Assembly (NCBI GenBank): GCA_963691705.1
Contig: OY829542.1
Span: 49,641,002-49,705,001, forward strand
Direction: 5' to 3'
Length of the DNA stretch: 64,000 nucleotides
Source: Viola odorata
Lineage: Eukaryota; Streptophyta; Magnoliopsida; Malpighiales; Violaceae
Below the pieces are notes generated by a model. It did no database searches. It worked only from the letters and a program-made list of their open reading frames with translations, and was not told where the DNA came from. Shown here piece by piece: positions 43,754-57,277 of this stretch. How positions within the stretch are numbered: the first letter of the stretch is position 1; every line of letters begins with the position of its first letter. The translations under genes and the position numbers were made by a program.

Positions 43754-46700
43754 ATGGCAGCTAAGACTCCTGGTAGCTCAGGGCAAAGGATTTGTGGTAA
43801 TGCGCACAAACGTGTGGCAAGTGACAGAGGAAATGCAAGTAGAAATGTAAATAATATTTCTGTGCAGACCGGTGAGGAATTTTCCAAGGAATTTTTGAAT
43901 GATCGCGGTGCTCTAATAGGGGTTCCGGACCCAAACCAGTGCATTATTGTCGGGTCTAACAATAGTCACAATCATCGGATGGTTTATGAGGATCCTGCCA
44001 GCATTCAAGGACCAGGGAGGAAAGAATCCTACGGTGATGTGTTAGATTCAAGGCCAGGGCGCAATGATGAATTAGAGAGTAGGGCTTATCCTGATAATAT
44101 AAGTAGAAACTATGGGGAACAGGGTCCCAGTAGACAGAGATCAGGTAAACGCCCTGATGAAGTGAGTATGGATCCGTGTACTCCACGTTCGTCCATTCCC
44201 TCAAGCCGCGTGGCAAAATCACCTCAGCCATTTGATCCTCATGGATTGGTGATTTCAGAAGATTCTTTTCATGGAAAAATGAAAATTATGTGCAGCTTTG
44301 GGGGCTCAGTATTACCCAGACCGAATGATGGAAAGCTTAGGTACGTGGGTGGGGAAACAAGAATAATATCCGTCAGAAAAAATGTTGCATGGGATGAACT
44401 TCTGAAGAAAACTTTAGGAATTTGTAAGCATCCACACACAGTCAGGTATCAACTCCCTGGTGAAGATCTGGATGCACTTATTTCTGTTTGCACGGATGAA
44501 GATCTTAATCATATGATAGAGGAATATGAAGAACTGGAAAGAGCTGGAGGCTCGAATAGACTCCGAATATTCTTAGTTCCTACAGGTGAATCTGATAATC
44601 CAAGTTGTCTTGATGAAAGGACCCCAAACCCACCACACAATGAAGCTGATTACCAGTATGCTGTTGCTATTAATGGTCTTGACAACAGCCCCAGGAAAAG
44701 CTCTAGCGGACATAGTCTCACAAGCCAAACAACACAGTTCGGAACTTCTTCAGATTATGGTCGAAGTATTAGAGAATCTCCTACTTTTCATACATTGGAT
44801 AATAAAGAGTACAGTCCAACTTCCCAAGATTTTGGTGGGAGGTTTCCAAATCACTCTGCTCACTTTTATACTACAACCTATTTCCCAGGCAAGTCACCCA
44901 ATCGATCTCCTCCTGCGTGTCCTGTTAAATTCAGCAAATAGTTTCCAGGATTCTAACAAGCTACTTTATTTTGATCAAACATGTACAGATGGTAATGAAA
45001 GCATCAATACCTTTACCACTGACAGAATTCCATTTGAGCATGCATGTCATCCAAATGTGTCTTCGAGTTATATGAATATTCCGCACCAACCAGGTCCACT
45101 TCCAAATTATGATCATCGTCATCAGCGATATTTCATAGACCCTGATGTGACTAACAACCCATTCGAGGTTCGTCTTCCCAATCGTGTCCCAAGTGGTGAT
45201 TTTCAGCATTATCAAGTACATGCTGAAATTCATATGAGCTCAGCGATTCCTTCACTTAAGGAAAAGACCTTTTCTGATTCACAGTTGCAGGAACAGTGTG
45301 AAGGGTCTAAATGCCGGTTGGAAGATGGAGCTACTTCAATGCCATCTTGGAATAATGGAAGGGAAAAGTCACCTTTACTTGCAGTGCCACATTCTTCTCA
45401 AGAAAGGACGAGGCAGTGGCGAGGTTCGGTGGATGAGAAATATCGAGCAACAAAGTATGAAAATCACTGGAATAGTGGAAGGGAAAAGTCACCTTCACTT
45501 GCAATGTCACATTCTTCTCAAGGAAGTCCAGTGCAGTGGGAAGGTTCAGGGGAAGAGAGACACCATTCAGGGAAGTATGAAAGTCAGTGGAATAGTGGAA
45601 GGGAAAAGTCACCTTCACTTGCAATGTCACTTTCATCTCAAGAAAGGAGAATGAAGTGGCAAGGTACACTGGATGAGAAACACCAAGCAACAAAGTATGA
45701 AAATCAGCGGAATTTCAGAACACCACCCCGCACCGACTTGAATCGGGATGTGGAGAAGTGGATCAAAACGAGTTTGAGTCACTCTGATGAAGAAAGAAAA
45801 CTCTGGGAGGCAAATGTTGAAGCAGCACCAACCAATTATGCTGCAGAGCGTAAGAACACAAATAATTTAAAGTACACGGCGAGCATCCCCCCTCAGCCAC
45901 TAGATTCACAAAAATCCGGGCACGTTGTTTATGCTACCCCAGTTAATTCTCATGAAAATTCGAGGAGGCAGCATCCTTTTGGACATCAATTACCCACTGA
46001 TGCACCTGACTTGTATATCAAGAGTGAGAAAATTACCAAGGACCATATGTCAAAGGATTTTCATGGGTTTCCTGAATACGTCCGCTCTCCATCTTCGGAA
46101 TCAGGAAACCAAGAACTAAAAGTCCCGGCTGCTGTAAGTACAGTTCTTTCTCATGGAATTTTCAACAATATGAACATAAACTCGAATAAGAATGATAATT
46201 TCATTTTCTAATATGAATTTCAGAAAAGTACTGCTTCAAGTAGAGTGGCTCATGTTCATCATGAACACACTGAAAATCATCCAGTATCAAAGCTTGCTAC
46301 AGAAAGTGTACAGAAACATCACAGTATAAAGGAACAGAGTTCAAGTGTACATAAACAACAAAGTGTAAGGGAACAGTGGTCAGATGATCGCCATGGAAAT
46401 GAAGTGCATGAATCAGTTGTAATAGTTGAAGATGTTACTGGTTCCACACTTGAAGATATCCCTACGTCTTCGAAAATAGTCCCACTTGTAGAAGAAGAGA
46501 CTGATGAGTTTCAGACCCGTGGAGATACATGCGCAGAAAGCGTGGATGACGAATCTGACTTTGACTTTGACGTAATGTTTTTCACTATTGACTTGTATTC
46601 TTTGAACTTGATAGTTTCATCCAATAATCACTGTTGACTTGTATTGTCTGTTTCATAGGATTTGCAAACTGATAGCAAAGAAATTGATGAATGTATTAGT

Positions 46701-48594
46701 GAGGCTACAATGGCTGAAATAGAAGCAGGCATCTATGGGTTGCAGGTTTGAATCTCTCATCCTATTATGTTGTACATTCAGGTTCAGACGAGTTTCAGGT
46801 CATGATATTTATGCACCATTTTTTTTCTCTACTACATTCTTGTGGTACATATACATCCATAATGTATAAATTCTTTTTACACCACAACTATCTTCCAAAT
46901 TCTGATCTTTCTGTCTTCATTCTTCAATAATCTCTCTCTTCTTTTGTTAGTTTTGAAAGGGAGAAAAATAGAATTTGACTTTCAACTAAATATGTTAGAT
47001 TATATGACATGCAGATTATAAAGAATTCTGATATTGAAGAAGTGAAAGAGTTAGGCGCTGGCACATTTGGAACTGTTTATTTTGGGAAGTGGAGAGGTAC
47101 TGATGTTGCTATTAAAAGGATAAAAAAGAGTTGTTTCTCTACCAGACCATCAGAGCAAGAGCGGTTGGTGAGTAGTTCTCCTCTCCCTCATTTTATTTAT
47201 TTCCCAAAGATGATTGCACACATTAATTTTTTCTCCAAAAATGAAAATTTGATGCTGAAATGAATGAAGATACCATCTTCGGAAATGAGATACCATCTTT
47301 AAAATCACAATTGGTGGAAATTTCACCCTGCACTTTTGTCCAGATCAAAGACTTCTGGAGAGAGGCACGGATCCTGTCTAACCTTCACCATCCCAATGTC
47401 TTAGCATTTTATGGTGTAGTCCCCGATGGGCCTGGGGGAACAATGGCAACTTTGACTGAATACATGGTGAATGGTTCGCTGAGACGTGTGCTTCAAAAGA
47501 AGGACAGGTGAGAACCGATATATAATATATACTATTTCATTTCCTTGTATCCTCAATACTGAAATAGACTCATGGACTCTGTCCTGCAGAGGTCTTGATC
47601 GCCGTAGAAAGCTTATGATTGCACTCGATGCAGCATTTGGCATGGAGTATCTACATATGAAAGATATCATTCATTTTGATTTGAAGTGTGACAATTTGCT
47701 TGTTAACTTAAGGGACACCCAACGACCCATATGCAAGGTAAGTGTTTCATTTTGAAGAAACAATTTGCTTGTTCACATTATTTCTTGGTCTACTTGTGTA
47801 TCTCCAGCACCTTTACAGGTTGATTAGGCAGTCTACAGTATTTTGTTTTTATTTTTTCACTCAACTCTTCATCAAATGCGAAATGTAGTTGCATTAACCT
47901 AGGGGAGTTGCCTTCTTTCCAGGTTGGCGACTTTGGATTGTCAAGAATTAAACGGAATACACTCGTGTCCGGTGGTGTACGTGGAACCCTTCCGTGGATG
48001 GCCCCAGAACTATTGGACGGAAGCAGCAATCGTGTCTCAGAAAAAGTAAGGACTAACGAAGGGCATCTTAACCAACAACTTTCACTCCCTATCATGAATA
48101 TTGAGCATATGAGAAACAGAAACCGGTTTATTCTTCTTGACAGCATTTTTCATGAGAGCATTTGGATATTCTCTATTTACAGGTAGATGTTTACTCATTT
48201 GGCGTAGCACTGTGGGAGATCCTGACAGGCGAGGAGCCATATGTCAAAATGCATTGTGGTGCCATCATAGGTACTGATCGAGTCTTCGACAACTTTCCAG
48301 ACAGCTTAACTAATTAGCATCACTTCTGTCACTGTTTATGTTTTCTGCATTTGTTATACATACTTCTGACAAAATGTCTGATAACTTCTGCAAACTTTGC
48401 GCGAAGGTGGGATCGTAAACAACACTCTCAGGCCTCCGATACCAGAGAATTGTGATCCTGAATGGAAAAGGTTGATGGAAGAATGCTGGGCGTTTGATCC
48501 AAAAGCTAGGCCATCCTTTACAGAGATAACAAACAGGCTGCGTACTATGTCGGCCGCACTCCAACCGAAGCGATACAATCCTTCAAATAGATGA
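43754..48594 (+). CDS. PB1-domain Raf-like MAPKKK (probable B4 group)
   Basis: Nine exons: 43754-46133, 46224-46571, 46659-46745, 47015-47167, 47344-47507, 47590-47737, 47923-48045, 48183-48270, 48407-48594. Encodes about 1,225 aa if one frameshift is discounted. A PB1 domain (about residues 174-265, from KIMCSFGG) precedes a long Ser/Gln-rich linker and a C-terminal kinase domain (about 943-1215). Kinase motifs: GAGTFG loop, VAIKRIKK lysine, HFDLKCDN (HFD replaces HRD), DFGLSR, and WMAPELL. These are typical of plant Raf-like kinases that act in osmotic-stress/SnRK2 signalling; the group call is from motif memory. Exon 1 is 2,380 nt, one base over a multiple of three: the frame opened at ATG 43754 stops at 44939 while an overlapping frame carries on. 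A leader intron probably spans 43291-43691. Confidence 0.85.
45348..45707 (+). repeat. Three 120-bp (40-aa) in-frame repeats in the kinase linker
   Basis: Units start at 45348, 45468 and 45588, each with [11 protein letters not shown] ([11 protein letters not shown] in unit 1) followed by a Ser-rich run, a KWQG/QWRG block and KYEN or KYES. Period exactly 120 bp; a fourth start (QRNF) decays at 45708. Confidence 0.92.
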
Positions 48595-50792
48595 AAACAA
48601 TAAGATCGATCCCCATGTAAAAGCGAGTATATTCTTTGCAAACACTAATAAAATACTGAACTGAGTAGGAAAAAAGACAATTTTGTACAGTCATGAGCTG
48701 ACTTCCTCAACTGGCAATGATACCAGTTACGTACTTTCGTTGTAGAGATATGAATATGTACATGTACGTAGAACAAGATTATCAATTTACCTTCCATTTA
48801 TCAGAACTTTTGGCCCATGCATATAATGCATTGCATTGTTAATTTCACAGATTTATGTCCAACCTAGCTACTCATAGATAGTCTCCATATATATTTTTCA
48901 AAAGAGTTACTTCGTTATAAAATGTAGAATACCAACGGGTAAATGATGTGAGTTGTACGTGCATTCGCATATCTTCAGAAGAAGGAAAAAAGGAAACACG
49001 TATTAAAAAATAAAAATATATTTATTTTAAATACAAATTTATTTAAAATATTTAAAATATTAACCTAAGATGCAGTAACTTACTTAAAAAATATAATACT
49101 TATATACTACAATACTACAATGGCTGAGTAGTATATAACAACATTTGGATTAAAAATTCAACAAACTAATGACTTTTAAAAATCATTTCATTTTAATTAA
49201 AACAATTCACAACATAAGACAACAGTTTTTAACCAAACAACTTACTTGCTTCATTTCACAGCACTACACTGCGCAGCACAACACAACGGGAACCAAACAC
49301 GCTCTAAATGACAATTTTTTCATATACAATTAATCTGTCCAATAAAAAGGAAAATAAATCATTTGCATTTTTATAGTGTCCAACATCAAATAATGACAAA
49401 TATTCTTTCATAATCCATGGACCAAAGTTTTCTCAACTTCGTTATAATTTTTATCCGATAAAAAAATACTCTATACATCTTACATGTGCATAATTTAAAA
49501 TTGTCTTTATCTAATGGAAAGATTCACTACTTCAGGTAAATTATCTAGCTAAAGAAGTAAATTAAATGCATGCAAGTTTGATGCATTCTGCTGTTGAACG
49601 CCTGACTTTTGCGCAACAGCACAACAAACCCATGCATGCATGCATGCAAAATGGAAAAGTTTTGGATACCACATGACAACTTTTTACTCCATGTCCTTAA
49701 CTTATTAGATTTTATCCACTTCACTGATTGACTAATCCAAATTGGGTTCTATAAGCTCTTGTCGGGTAGGTTATCTCTAATAGTTTTAAAATAGTTAAGT
49801 TCTCAAGATTCAAACTCAAGATTTTATTTAAGTTAGCAAAGTTCATTGTCGACTCATCTATCCCTTTTAAGTTATTAAATTGTTTCTTAACATAATGCGT
49901 CGCTACAAATAAGTAGTTAACATGAATGATTCGGTATTTTATCTCTAAAAATAAGAAGTTGCACCACATTTATGTATCAAAATTAGTCTTTTTGAGTATT
50001 TTTAAGAAATTACATCACCACATTTGTATATCAAATGAATTTATAACTTAGTGATGATTCTCATAAACTAGAAGAAAATTAAGTCTCATATTTATATCAA
50101 TATAATTACACGTAAAGTTGAAGAGAATTCATAAAAATTTAACACATTCTCATTAAATATAGGAGGTATTTAAAGAGTTTTGAGAAAAATTGAATGAATA
50201 GTTTTTACTTACTATTATATTGATTTTTTATCAGTATATATACATGTGTACACAAGATAGTTTTTAGGAGGTAATTAATGTTGGATACAACGGCTACATA
50301 TAATCTCAATTAACAACAGTAATATAGTATTAATCTCAATTAGTAACCACTATAATCTTAATTAATGCTAGGATTGTATTTGAATCAAGGGTTTTATTGC
50401 AGGCTTGGATTTGGTCTCATCTATAGTGTTGGCATGTACGTAAATATTAAATAAAAATTAGATAGGTAATTATAATAATAAATTACTAATGAATGATGAT
50501 TAAAGTATATATAACAGTTAAACAACTTTATTCATGCTCGCATTTAAACCTTAATAATATAGCAACAATTTAATCTCACCATTATTTCAATTAATTATCA
50601 CTCATATAAACATATAATAGAAAAATGAATAATACACTAAAAAAATTAGTAAAATTAAAGAATTTTAAAAAGAATAAGCTTTCTATGATATTAAATTAAT
50701 TATCATTGTGCCTATGTTACATTCAAGGAAGTGTAATTAATTAAGTTGGCAAATTGAAAACAACAATAACAAATAAATCACTCAAAAAACAA
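48595..50792. other. Intergenic DNA between convergent kinase and NCED genes
   Basis: 3' flanks of the kinase (+) and NCED (-) genes. AT-rich, with CATGCATGCATGCATGC near 49632. No gene seen. Confidence 0.6.
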
Positions 50793-52610
50793 TCACAAAA
50801 CTTGCAATTTAAGCTCATCTTCACTAACATAAGTGCCATGGAACCCATATGGCACTCTACTCGGTAACCGAACCGAACCCACTTGCTCCATCGTTGATGC
50901 ATCCAATATCACCAATTCCGACCTCTCCTCTTTCTCATCTCTAACAAAACCCATTATAAACCCTTCTCCATCATCATCATCGTCGCCGCTATCATTTTTG
51001 GCCCTGTAGCACGGCTCACCGCCAAACCTATCATGACCATACATGAATTTCGTCACCTCATTCGTCTCCAAATCCACCTTAGCAATCCCTCCACATTTCG
51101 GCCAAGGCTCCGCTATCGCCAAGTAACCGAACCGGGTCTTTTGACCCAATAGCCTCCGGTTCACTTGCCCCGCTTCCAAATTCATACCCGGAACAATCAC
51201 CTTCCGGGTTGACTCCCCACTCCTCAAATTCAACCGAATTTCGGTCAACTCACTCTGAATTGGAATATCCGACTCATTAAAAATGGAATCGGGTGGGTTC
51301 ATGCACGACCCGATTACGACTATGATTTCATCACCATTTTCTGAAATTTCTTCCCACGCATTCCACAAGTGGAAACAAAAACAATTTGGTGCGTCGACCC
51401 ATTGGATTCTTGACCCATCCGCATCATCATCATCTTTACGCAAGATTCCGAATCTTGAAGTCTTATTTTTATCGTACACGACCGGGGACCCGCCCCGAAT
51501 CATCTCAAATAACTTGAACACAACTTGGTGATCCGGTACCACCACATAATTTTTGGTCATGGCAAAGTCATGCACCATTGTAGGTTGGTCCAACGGAATA
51601 TCCACCGCACGTGTCCTTTTCCCGCACGAGTCAAAACAGAAGTACTTCAAGTAAGGCTTTTTCAAAACGTTGTAGCTTAGAACATGGAGCTCACCTGTGG
51701 TGGGGTCCACTTTAGGATGTGCTATCATGGAACAGCCAAGTTGATTGTCGAAGCTGAACCGTCCGATTGTTTCAAGATCACCATCACCCTTGATCTTCAC
51801 ATGGTACGGTAGATCATCCTCTGACATGGCTAGCAATCTACCGTTGAAATAAACAAGCCCAGCATTAGCCGCGCCCCTGCCTTGTGAGCCGTCAACTAAG
51901 CCGACTGCATAACGAGCCATGAACAGAGCCAGCCGAGCCAAACCCAAGTGGCCATGCAACTCGCCAATCGGCTTTGGGAAAACGGGCCGACCCAGTTCAA
52001 CTTCTTGCTTGAGCCGGCTAGTTTGGGTGTATCTGCAGCTGTAGCTGGCTTGGCCACCGCCCAATAAAGTAACCGCATGAATCATACCGTCACCGTCAAA
52101 CAAGTGGTGTCCACCTGTAGGCGCATGCAGGGGATTGGCACCGTTTCTCAAGTAAACGCCACGTAAGCTGTCTGGGATATGGCCTACAACCTCCAAACAG
52201 TGATGAACCGGACATTCTTGAATCGGTGCGAAATTCCCCGAGAGTTGAACCGTCGGGTCGACCGTTTTAGGCAAGATGTGGTTTTTTTCTATCGGTACGA
52301 CAAATGAGGCCTCAATTTTGGACAAAATTGAAGCTGCAAAATGTTGTAGAGGGTTTAGGCGAATTGGGTTCTTAGGTTTTTGTTGAGGGATCGATTTGGG
52401 TTTAGATTCCAAAAGAGGGACTGATTCATTTTTTTCCAATGGTAGAAGGGGCAATTGTAAAATAGTAGTATTAATTTTGGTCTTAGAGGGATTGATGAGA
52501 ACTTGGCAAGTTATTGATGGCTGGCTTTTGGCATAATTTTGTTTTGTTAGTGGTGGCGGGTGGGGGGTTGATGGCGGGACGGCGGTGGAGAGGTGGAGGC
52601 GGACTTGCAT
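50793..52610 (-). CDS. NCED: 9-cis-epoxycarotenoid dioxygenase
   Basis: Intronless, 605 aa, the usual structure and length for NCED. The enzyme cleaves 9-cis-epoxycarotenoids to xanthoxin, the committed step of abscisic acid synthesis, in plastids. The first 85-100 residues are Ser/Thr/Pro-rich and basic, as in a chloroplast transit peptide. The four Fe(II)-binding histidines are all present: H298 (MIAHPK), H347 (MVHDFA), H414 (CFHLWNA) and H591 (GFHGTYV). Other family blocks include [21 protein letters not shown] and GEPCYRA. An Asp run (GDDDDDGEG) is a surface insertion. Upstream are a TATA box and a G-box/ABRE. No lesion seen. Which NCED paralogue this is cannot be fixed without a tree. 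Confidence 0.96.
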   Translation of the reverse strand: MQVRLHLSTAVPPSTPHPPPLTKQNYAKSQPSITCQVLINPSKTKINTTILQLPLLPLEKNESVPLLESKPKSIPQQKPKNPIRLNPLQHFAASILSKIEASFVVPIEKNHILPKTVDPTVQLSGNFAPIQECPVHHCLEVVGHIPDSLRGVYLRNGANPLHAPTGGHHLFDGDGMIHAVTLLGGGQASYSCRYTQTSRLKQEVELGRPVFPKPIGELHGHLGLARLALFMARYAVGLVDGSQGRGAANAGLVYFNGRLLAMSEDDLPYHVKIKGDGDLETIGRFSFDNQLGCSMIAHPKVDPTTGELHVLSYNVLKKPYLKYFCFDSCGKRTRAVDIPLDQPTMVHDFAMTKNYVVVPDHQVVFKLFEMIRGGSPVVYDKNKTSRFGILRKDDDDADGSRIQWVDAPNCFCFHLWNAWEEISENGDEIIVVIGSCMNPPDSIFNESDIPIQSELTEIRLNLRSGESTRKVIVPGMNLEAGQVNRRLLGQKTRFGYLAIAEPWPKCGGIAKVDLETNEVTKFMYGHDRFGGEPCYRAKNDSGDDDDDGEGFIMGFVRDEKEERSELVILDASTMEQVGSVRLPSRVPYGFHGTYVSEDELKLQVL

Positions 52611-52670
52611 TGTTGGAAATTAAGAGTGATGTGTTTGTGTTCTTTTCCCCCTAATTGAAGTGGAGATCCA

Positions 52671-52680
52671 TATTTATATA
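52671..52680 (-). promoter_or_regulatory. NCED TATA box
   Basis: The minus strand reads TATATAAATA about 60 bases before the NCED start codon, implying a short leader of roughly 30 nt. Confidence 0.75.
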
Positions 52681-52739
52681 GGAGTTGAAGAAGTGTACTT
52701 TCTGGTTTCTTTTGGATTGGTAATTAAGGAAAATCATGA

Positions 52740-52745
52740 CACGTG
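52740..52745 (-). promoter_or_regulatory. G-box/ABRE in NCED promoter
   Basis: CACGTG in the context CCACGTGTCA on the gene strand, about 60 bp upstream of the TATA box. G-boxes of this form bind bZIP (ABF/AREB) and bHLH factors and are known to matter for dehydration induction of NCED genes. Confidence 0.6.
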
Positions 52746-55376
52746 GAGATGATGAAGCACACGAAGGAACAAGTTGGATAACGTATATTATTGTAATCTT
52801 CCTTTAATGTCATTTTACCCTTATAGGCTGGTCGCTATACTATAACAAATTAACAATCATTGATGTAAAAAAATTTACTATCACCCTAAAAATAGTTAAA
52901 TAAACAATTAGTAAAGATAAATGCTTAAATAGAATATTTAAATTTATAAGGGTAAAATGACATTAAAGGAAGATTAAGTAAAAATTCACAAAAAACTACT
53001 TTGATTTTATTTTTTAGTAATGAAATAACTTATTAGTAAAAAATATTTTTAAAATAAAAAACTGGTTCTAGTAGTATTAATTATCATTATAATAGTAGGA
53101 TATAACTCATGACATACGACAACATATACTAATTAATTGAGTTACAACTTTATGTGTCAGCGATAAACCTATACCTTTTATATGGGAAGAAGGATTAGGG
53201 TGGAATAGAAAGGAAAGGAAAAATTAATAATTTCTCTTGTATGGCAAAAAAAATTAGAGGAGGTAAACCAAGAGAATAGGGTGGAAAGGAAGATAAATTC
53301 TTTTTAAAACATTTGTCTCGGCCCACAAAAATTTTCCTTATTAAGGGAAGGAAATTGAAAAAACAATATAACTTATCATATTTTTGACTTTTTTAATTTA
53401 TTTTTCCTTCTTTTTTCCTTAATTTTAAAATTATTGTCATATACGAAAAACAATATGTAATTTTCCATTTCATTCTTCTTCATTCCTTTCCGTAACTAAT
53501 TTTCCTTTGTGCAATTGAGTTCTAATACACATCAATAATCTTTCTATATGAAATGATACTGTCCGTTTTGGGTTTAAACCTTTAAGGTTTTTCCCAAAAA
53601 GACTCATTTTAGTAGGAGTTCAACTCCTCTTATATGTACTTTTTATTTCTTTTATCTTCCCGATGTGATATTTTGATTCGCACACATCAACAAAAGGTAT
53701 GCTCAATCAAACATTTTTAAGTACGAACAAAAATATTACATCAGAAAGATAAAAGCAACATCACATTATGTTTAAAAATAAAATGATTACACGTAGATAA
53801 GTCTGGTTAAATCTTTCTACAATAAGCATACCCTTAAATTGGGAGGGAATTTGGTGGGTGATTGAAAAGAAGAGGAGAGGTTTTTGGAGGGGAAAAAAAA
53901 GGAATTAAAAAGATTATAAAGGCTCCGAAAAAATTAAGAGTAAAAAGGAGAGTTAAATGAGAGTAAAATAAGACTTGATGATATGACCCAATTAGGGAGA
54001 GTGTATTAAACTAATAACATCTAGAGTGATGGTTTCTAGCATTCCTAGTTCTTCTACGTACGTTTATTTTCCCTGTAAAAAAACAAAGACTAATTTCATA
54101 GACTTCGGTTGACTTTGTATAATTTGTGGGCTTTTATAATGACAATTTACAGTACGACGAAAATTATTTTATTTGACTATTAGAAGTTTAGAATTTAAGA
54201 ATTAATTATTTCATTAAAAACTTATTTATTAATTACCAGAAACATAAACTTGAAAAAGTATATAAATATTTATTTTTCCAACCACAAAATCCGACTTATA
54301 TTTAATGATCTTGTTAGTTGTGATTATTAATATAGAATCTGAAAACTGTATTTACGATGAAAGGATTTGTTTTCTTGCCAAAGTCCATGAATTGATGCAA
54401 TGTGATGCTTGAAAACTTCATACTTTTGTTTTTCTCACTTGAAACAAATTAGTAAAGGCGACGAAGTTTCGAGTTTGGACGAACAAAGCAAGAAAATTGT
54501 CATTTTCAAACCAAGACAAAACATTATACTCGGTTGGTAGTCGTGTTTTCTTTTTTAGATTCTTTATCCGGAATGTTTTTTATCTTTTTTATTTTAATTT
54601 TGATGTTAAATTTTGAATAGTTTTTCGTTAATTATATATTAATGGTTCTCCATATAAAAATTTGAAGGAAAATAAAAAACGTTCTCGCGAAAATAACAAG
54701 ACTCAAGAAAAAATAGGTATTTCCTCATTATTTTTCCTCCGTCTTCTAATAATTGTCATTTTTCAACGGATTCTTACTGTTCATAATAATTATCATTTTA
54801 CCTCCTCGGTCTCATATTTTTTTGCCTCCTCGATCCTATATTTTTTTTTTACTGTTGAAGGATGGATTGGCTAGTTAGTTAAAAAAAAATCAAGATTAGT
54901 TTTGAAACAAAAAAAAAAATATATATATACATTTACATGCTCCCACTGTTTTCCGGCGATAGCCTTTAGAAGACAACAGGAGTATTGTTTTTTTGAAATT
55001 TAATGAAAAAATTAACTTCAAGACTAAATCGAAAAAAGACGGAGGACATCTTAAACTATATCGAATAGTTTCATACCTAAAAAACTTATAACAAAAAAAT
55101 ATAAATACCTGTTGGGATGAAATTAAAGTTTCCCTTACTTTTTATTTTGACCTAAATTAATTAGGGAAACAAAATGAAAGAAAATAATGGCTAAAATAAT
55201 AATTAAATTTGTATTAAATTTTTACAAGACTTAACTACCACCGTCACCCAAAAAATGATTCCTAATATAGTTGCAAAGATTAAGAATGAATTAATTGTTG
55301 AAAATAAACCAATAAATATTTCTTTTTATCAATTAACATCTCAAATAAGTCAATATACATAAAACATTATATGTTA
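52746..55376. other. NCED upstream region and AT-rich spacer
   Basis: Apart from the promoter elements close to NCED, no gene is supported. The 70-codon frame at 54662 is low complexity. Confidence 0.55.
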
Positions 55377-55590
55377 CTCCCTCCGATTTTTAATAAACGT
55401 TATTACGCATAACGAGGTGGCCCGAATGACTCACTATATGACCTCAAAAAATTTCGTAATTTTTTGTGAACGTACGTTAAAGATTAACGTACGTTCACAA
55501 AAAAGTACGAAATTTTTTAAAGTCATATAGTGAATCATTCGGGCCACCTCGTTATGCGTAATGACGTTTATTAAAAACCGAAGGGGGAAT
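55377..55590. mobile_element. Stowaway-like MITE, copy 5 (near-perfect palindrome)
   Basis: 214 bp, TA-flanked. Starts CTCCCTCCGATTTTTAATAA. The arms pair almost base for base through GTGAACGTACGTTAA, GATT and TTAACGTACGTTCAC at the centre. Looks the youngest or best-preserved palindrome of the family. Confidence 0.88.
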
Positions 55591-56389
55591 TAATTGTGGG
55601 TTTTTTTTGAAAACACAAAAATGATAGTTTATACTCCCTCCTAATCTTTTTAAACGTCTTTTTAACTAAAATCTCACATTAAGATACTGATTGTTTTTAG
55701 TTGGAAGTAATGAGATAGATGAAGGAAGTTATTGTAATTGTTGAAAATTTAAAAGAAATATATAGTTTATTGGTTGATTATTTATGACATAATTATTAAA
55801 AATGTAAAAATAAACTAACTAACCTCTTAGAAATTCTATCTTGGACAACTGAATTTTTTTTTTTTTTACCAAATATAACATGTAAAAAAATTGAGAATGT
55901 AATAGCTAAAATATACTAGAGAGTCATTTTTTATGTGACAGAGGAAGCATGTTTTATGTGATAGGTATACGAGATTCATCATTGCGATTTCATTTTAATT
56001 ATCTTGGTGTATTTTTAACTGAAATTAATGCGGTTCGAATTTTATAGGGCTCTAAGTTTAAAATATATATATATACGTATTGGGATACCAAAATTTTAAA
56101 TTCTTTATTTAAAGAAAAAACTAGGAAAAATGGTCTGTACAGGCACCTGTGGAATTAATGCTCCTAGGTAAATTCCAAAAAAGAAAAGAGAGTACAAATT
56201 AGTGGCATGATCTGATCACGTGATTGTATGTAATTTGTCGTCTAATTTGTCGTCCTCCCCAGTTACACGCGCCATGACGGGCATGAAAACAACTTCTGTG
56301 TCGATAGGGCGTGTTTAGGAATAAAGGTTTTTCGAGAATTAAATTACAGTATGATTTTTTAATTAAAATCAAATTGATTGAATAAAATT

Positions 56390-57270
56390 AGTTATTTTTG
56401 TTGGATTCAGCTACTTTAACTATTTTTTCGTTGTAAAAATACCCCTTTATTTATTTTTTTCATCCAAAATTCTAATATATTTGCTTTGATCATATATATT
56501 TTTTTTAATCCCAAAAAAATTACGCTCCAAAATAAAATTAAAAAAATCATTTTTAACTTAGTAATTGTTAATTATTACTCCCTCCGGTTCCTAATAAACG
56601 TCGTTTTAGCATTTGCTTTTACTGTTTCGGCACGTATCTTAAAACGGCCGGTAGACTCACTATTTGAGATAATTTTGCCCCAATTTTTTTCTGGAAAGTA
56701 CGTTAAGAATTAACGTACGTTCACAAAAAATTTCGGATTTTTTTGGGGTCAAATAGTACCTCATCCGGCCTCCTCGATATGCGTTACCTACTGAATATTG
56801 GGATGCGAGGAAGTCATTTATTAGGAATCATAGGGTGTACATATCAACATAACTATTTTTCTAATTTTTATAAATATAAAATTTGAAAAAGGACAAAAAA
56901 ATCCATAAAAAAATTATACAATTTTCTAAAGAATTCTAAATATGAATTAAAATTATAAAAACTACCAACTTTTGTTGAAAAAAATAAAAGAATTGTTGTT
57001 AATTTAATTTTTTATAACATTTTAAAATATTTATCACTTTTAAATTTTAATTCTGGAATTTTTATTTTATTTCTTATTTTCTCAATTTTAAAAAAATTAT
57101 TTTCCTATTTTTATTTTTTATTAAATAAAAGAATAAAAAAATCTATTAAGGTTTTGGATGAAAAATTTAACATAAGGGCCTCTTTGTAATGAAAAAATAA
57201 TTAAGAGAACTGAATCTAATAAAAAATTATTAAATGACCTATTTGTTAAACGATGATAGTTTACAGGTTA
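56390..57270. mobile_element. Partial copy of the long-TIR element
   Basis: Matches the inner TIRs and core of the 41551-42961 element, from GTTGGATTCAGC to CTATTTGTTAAACGATGATAG, but lacks the outer TIR parts and the MITE carried by that copy. It has instead acquired a different MITE (56578-56837). Confidence 0.75.
56578..56837. mobile_element. Stowaway-like MITE, copy 6 (nested)
   Basis: TA-flanked. Starts CTCCCTCCGGTTCCTAATAA and ends TTATTAGGAATCATAGGGTG, with the family core GTACGTTAAGAATTAACGTAC. Confidence 0.85.
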
Positions 57271-57277
57271 TTAGTTA

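Noticed and set aside
44586..44900. Alternative start of a second kinase-region protein at 44586
   Set aside because: The frame overlaps the PB1-encoding frame and only becomes coding after about 44900; a frameshift in one exon explains both better than two genes.
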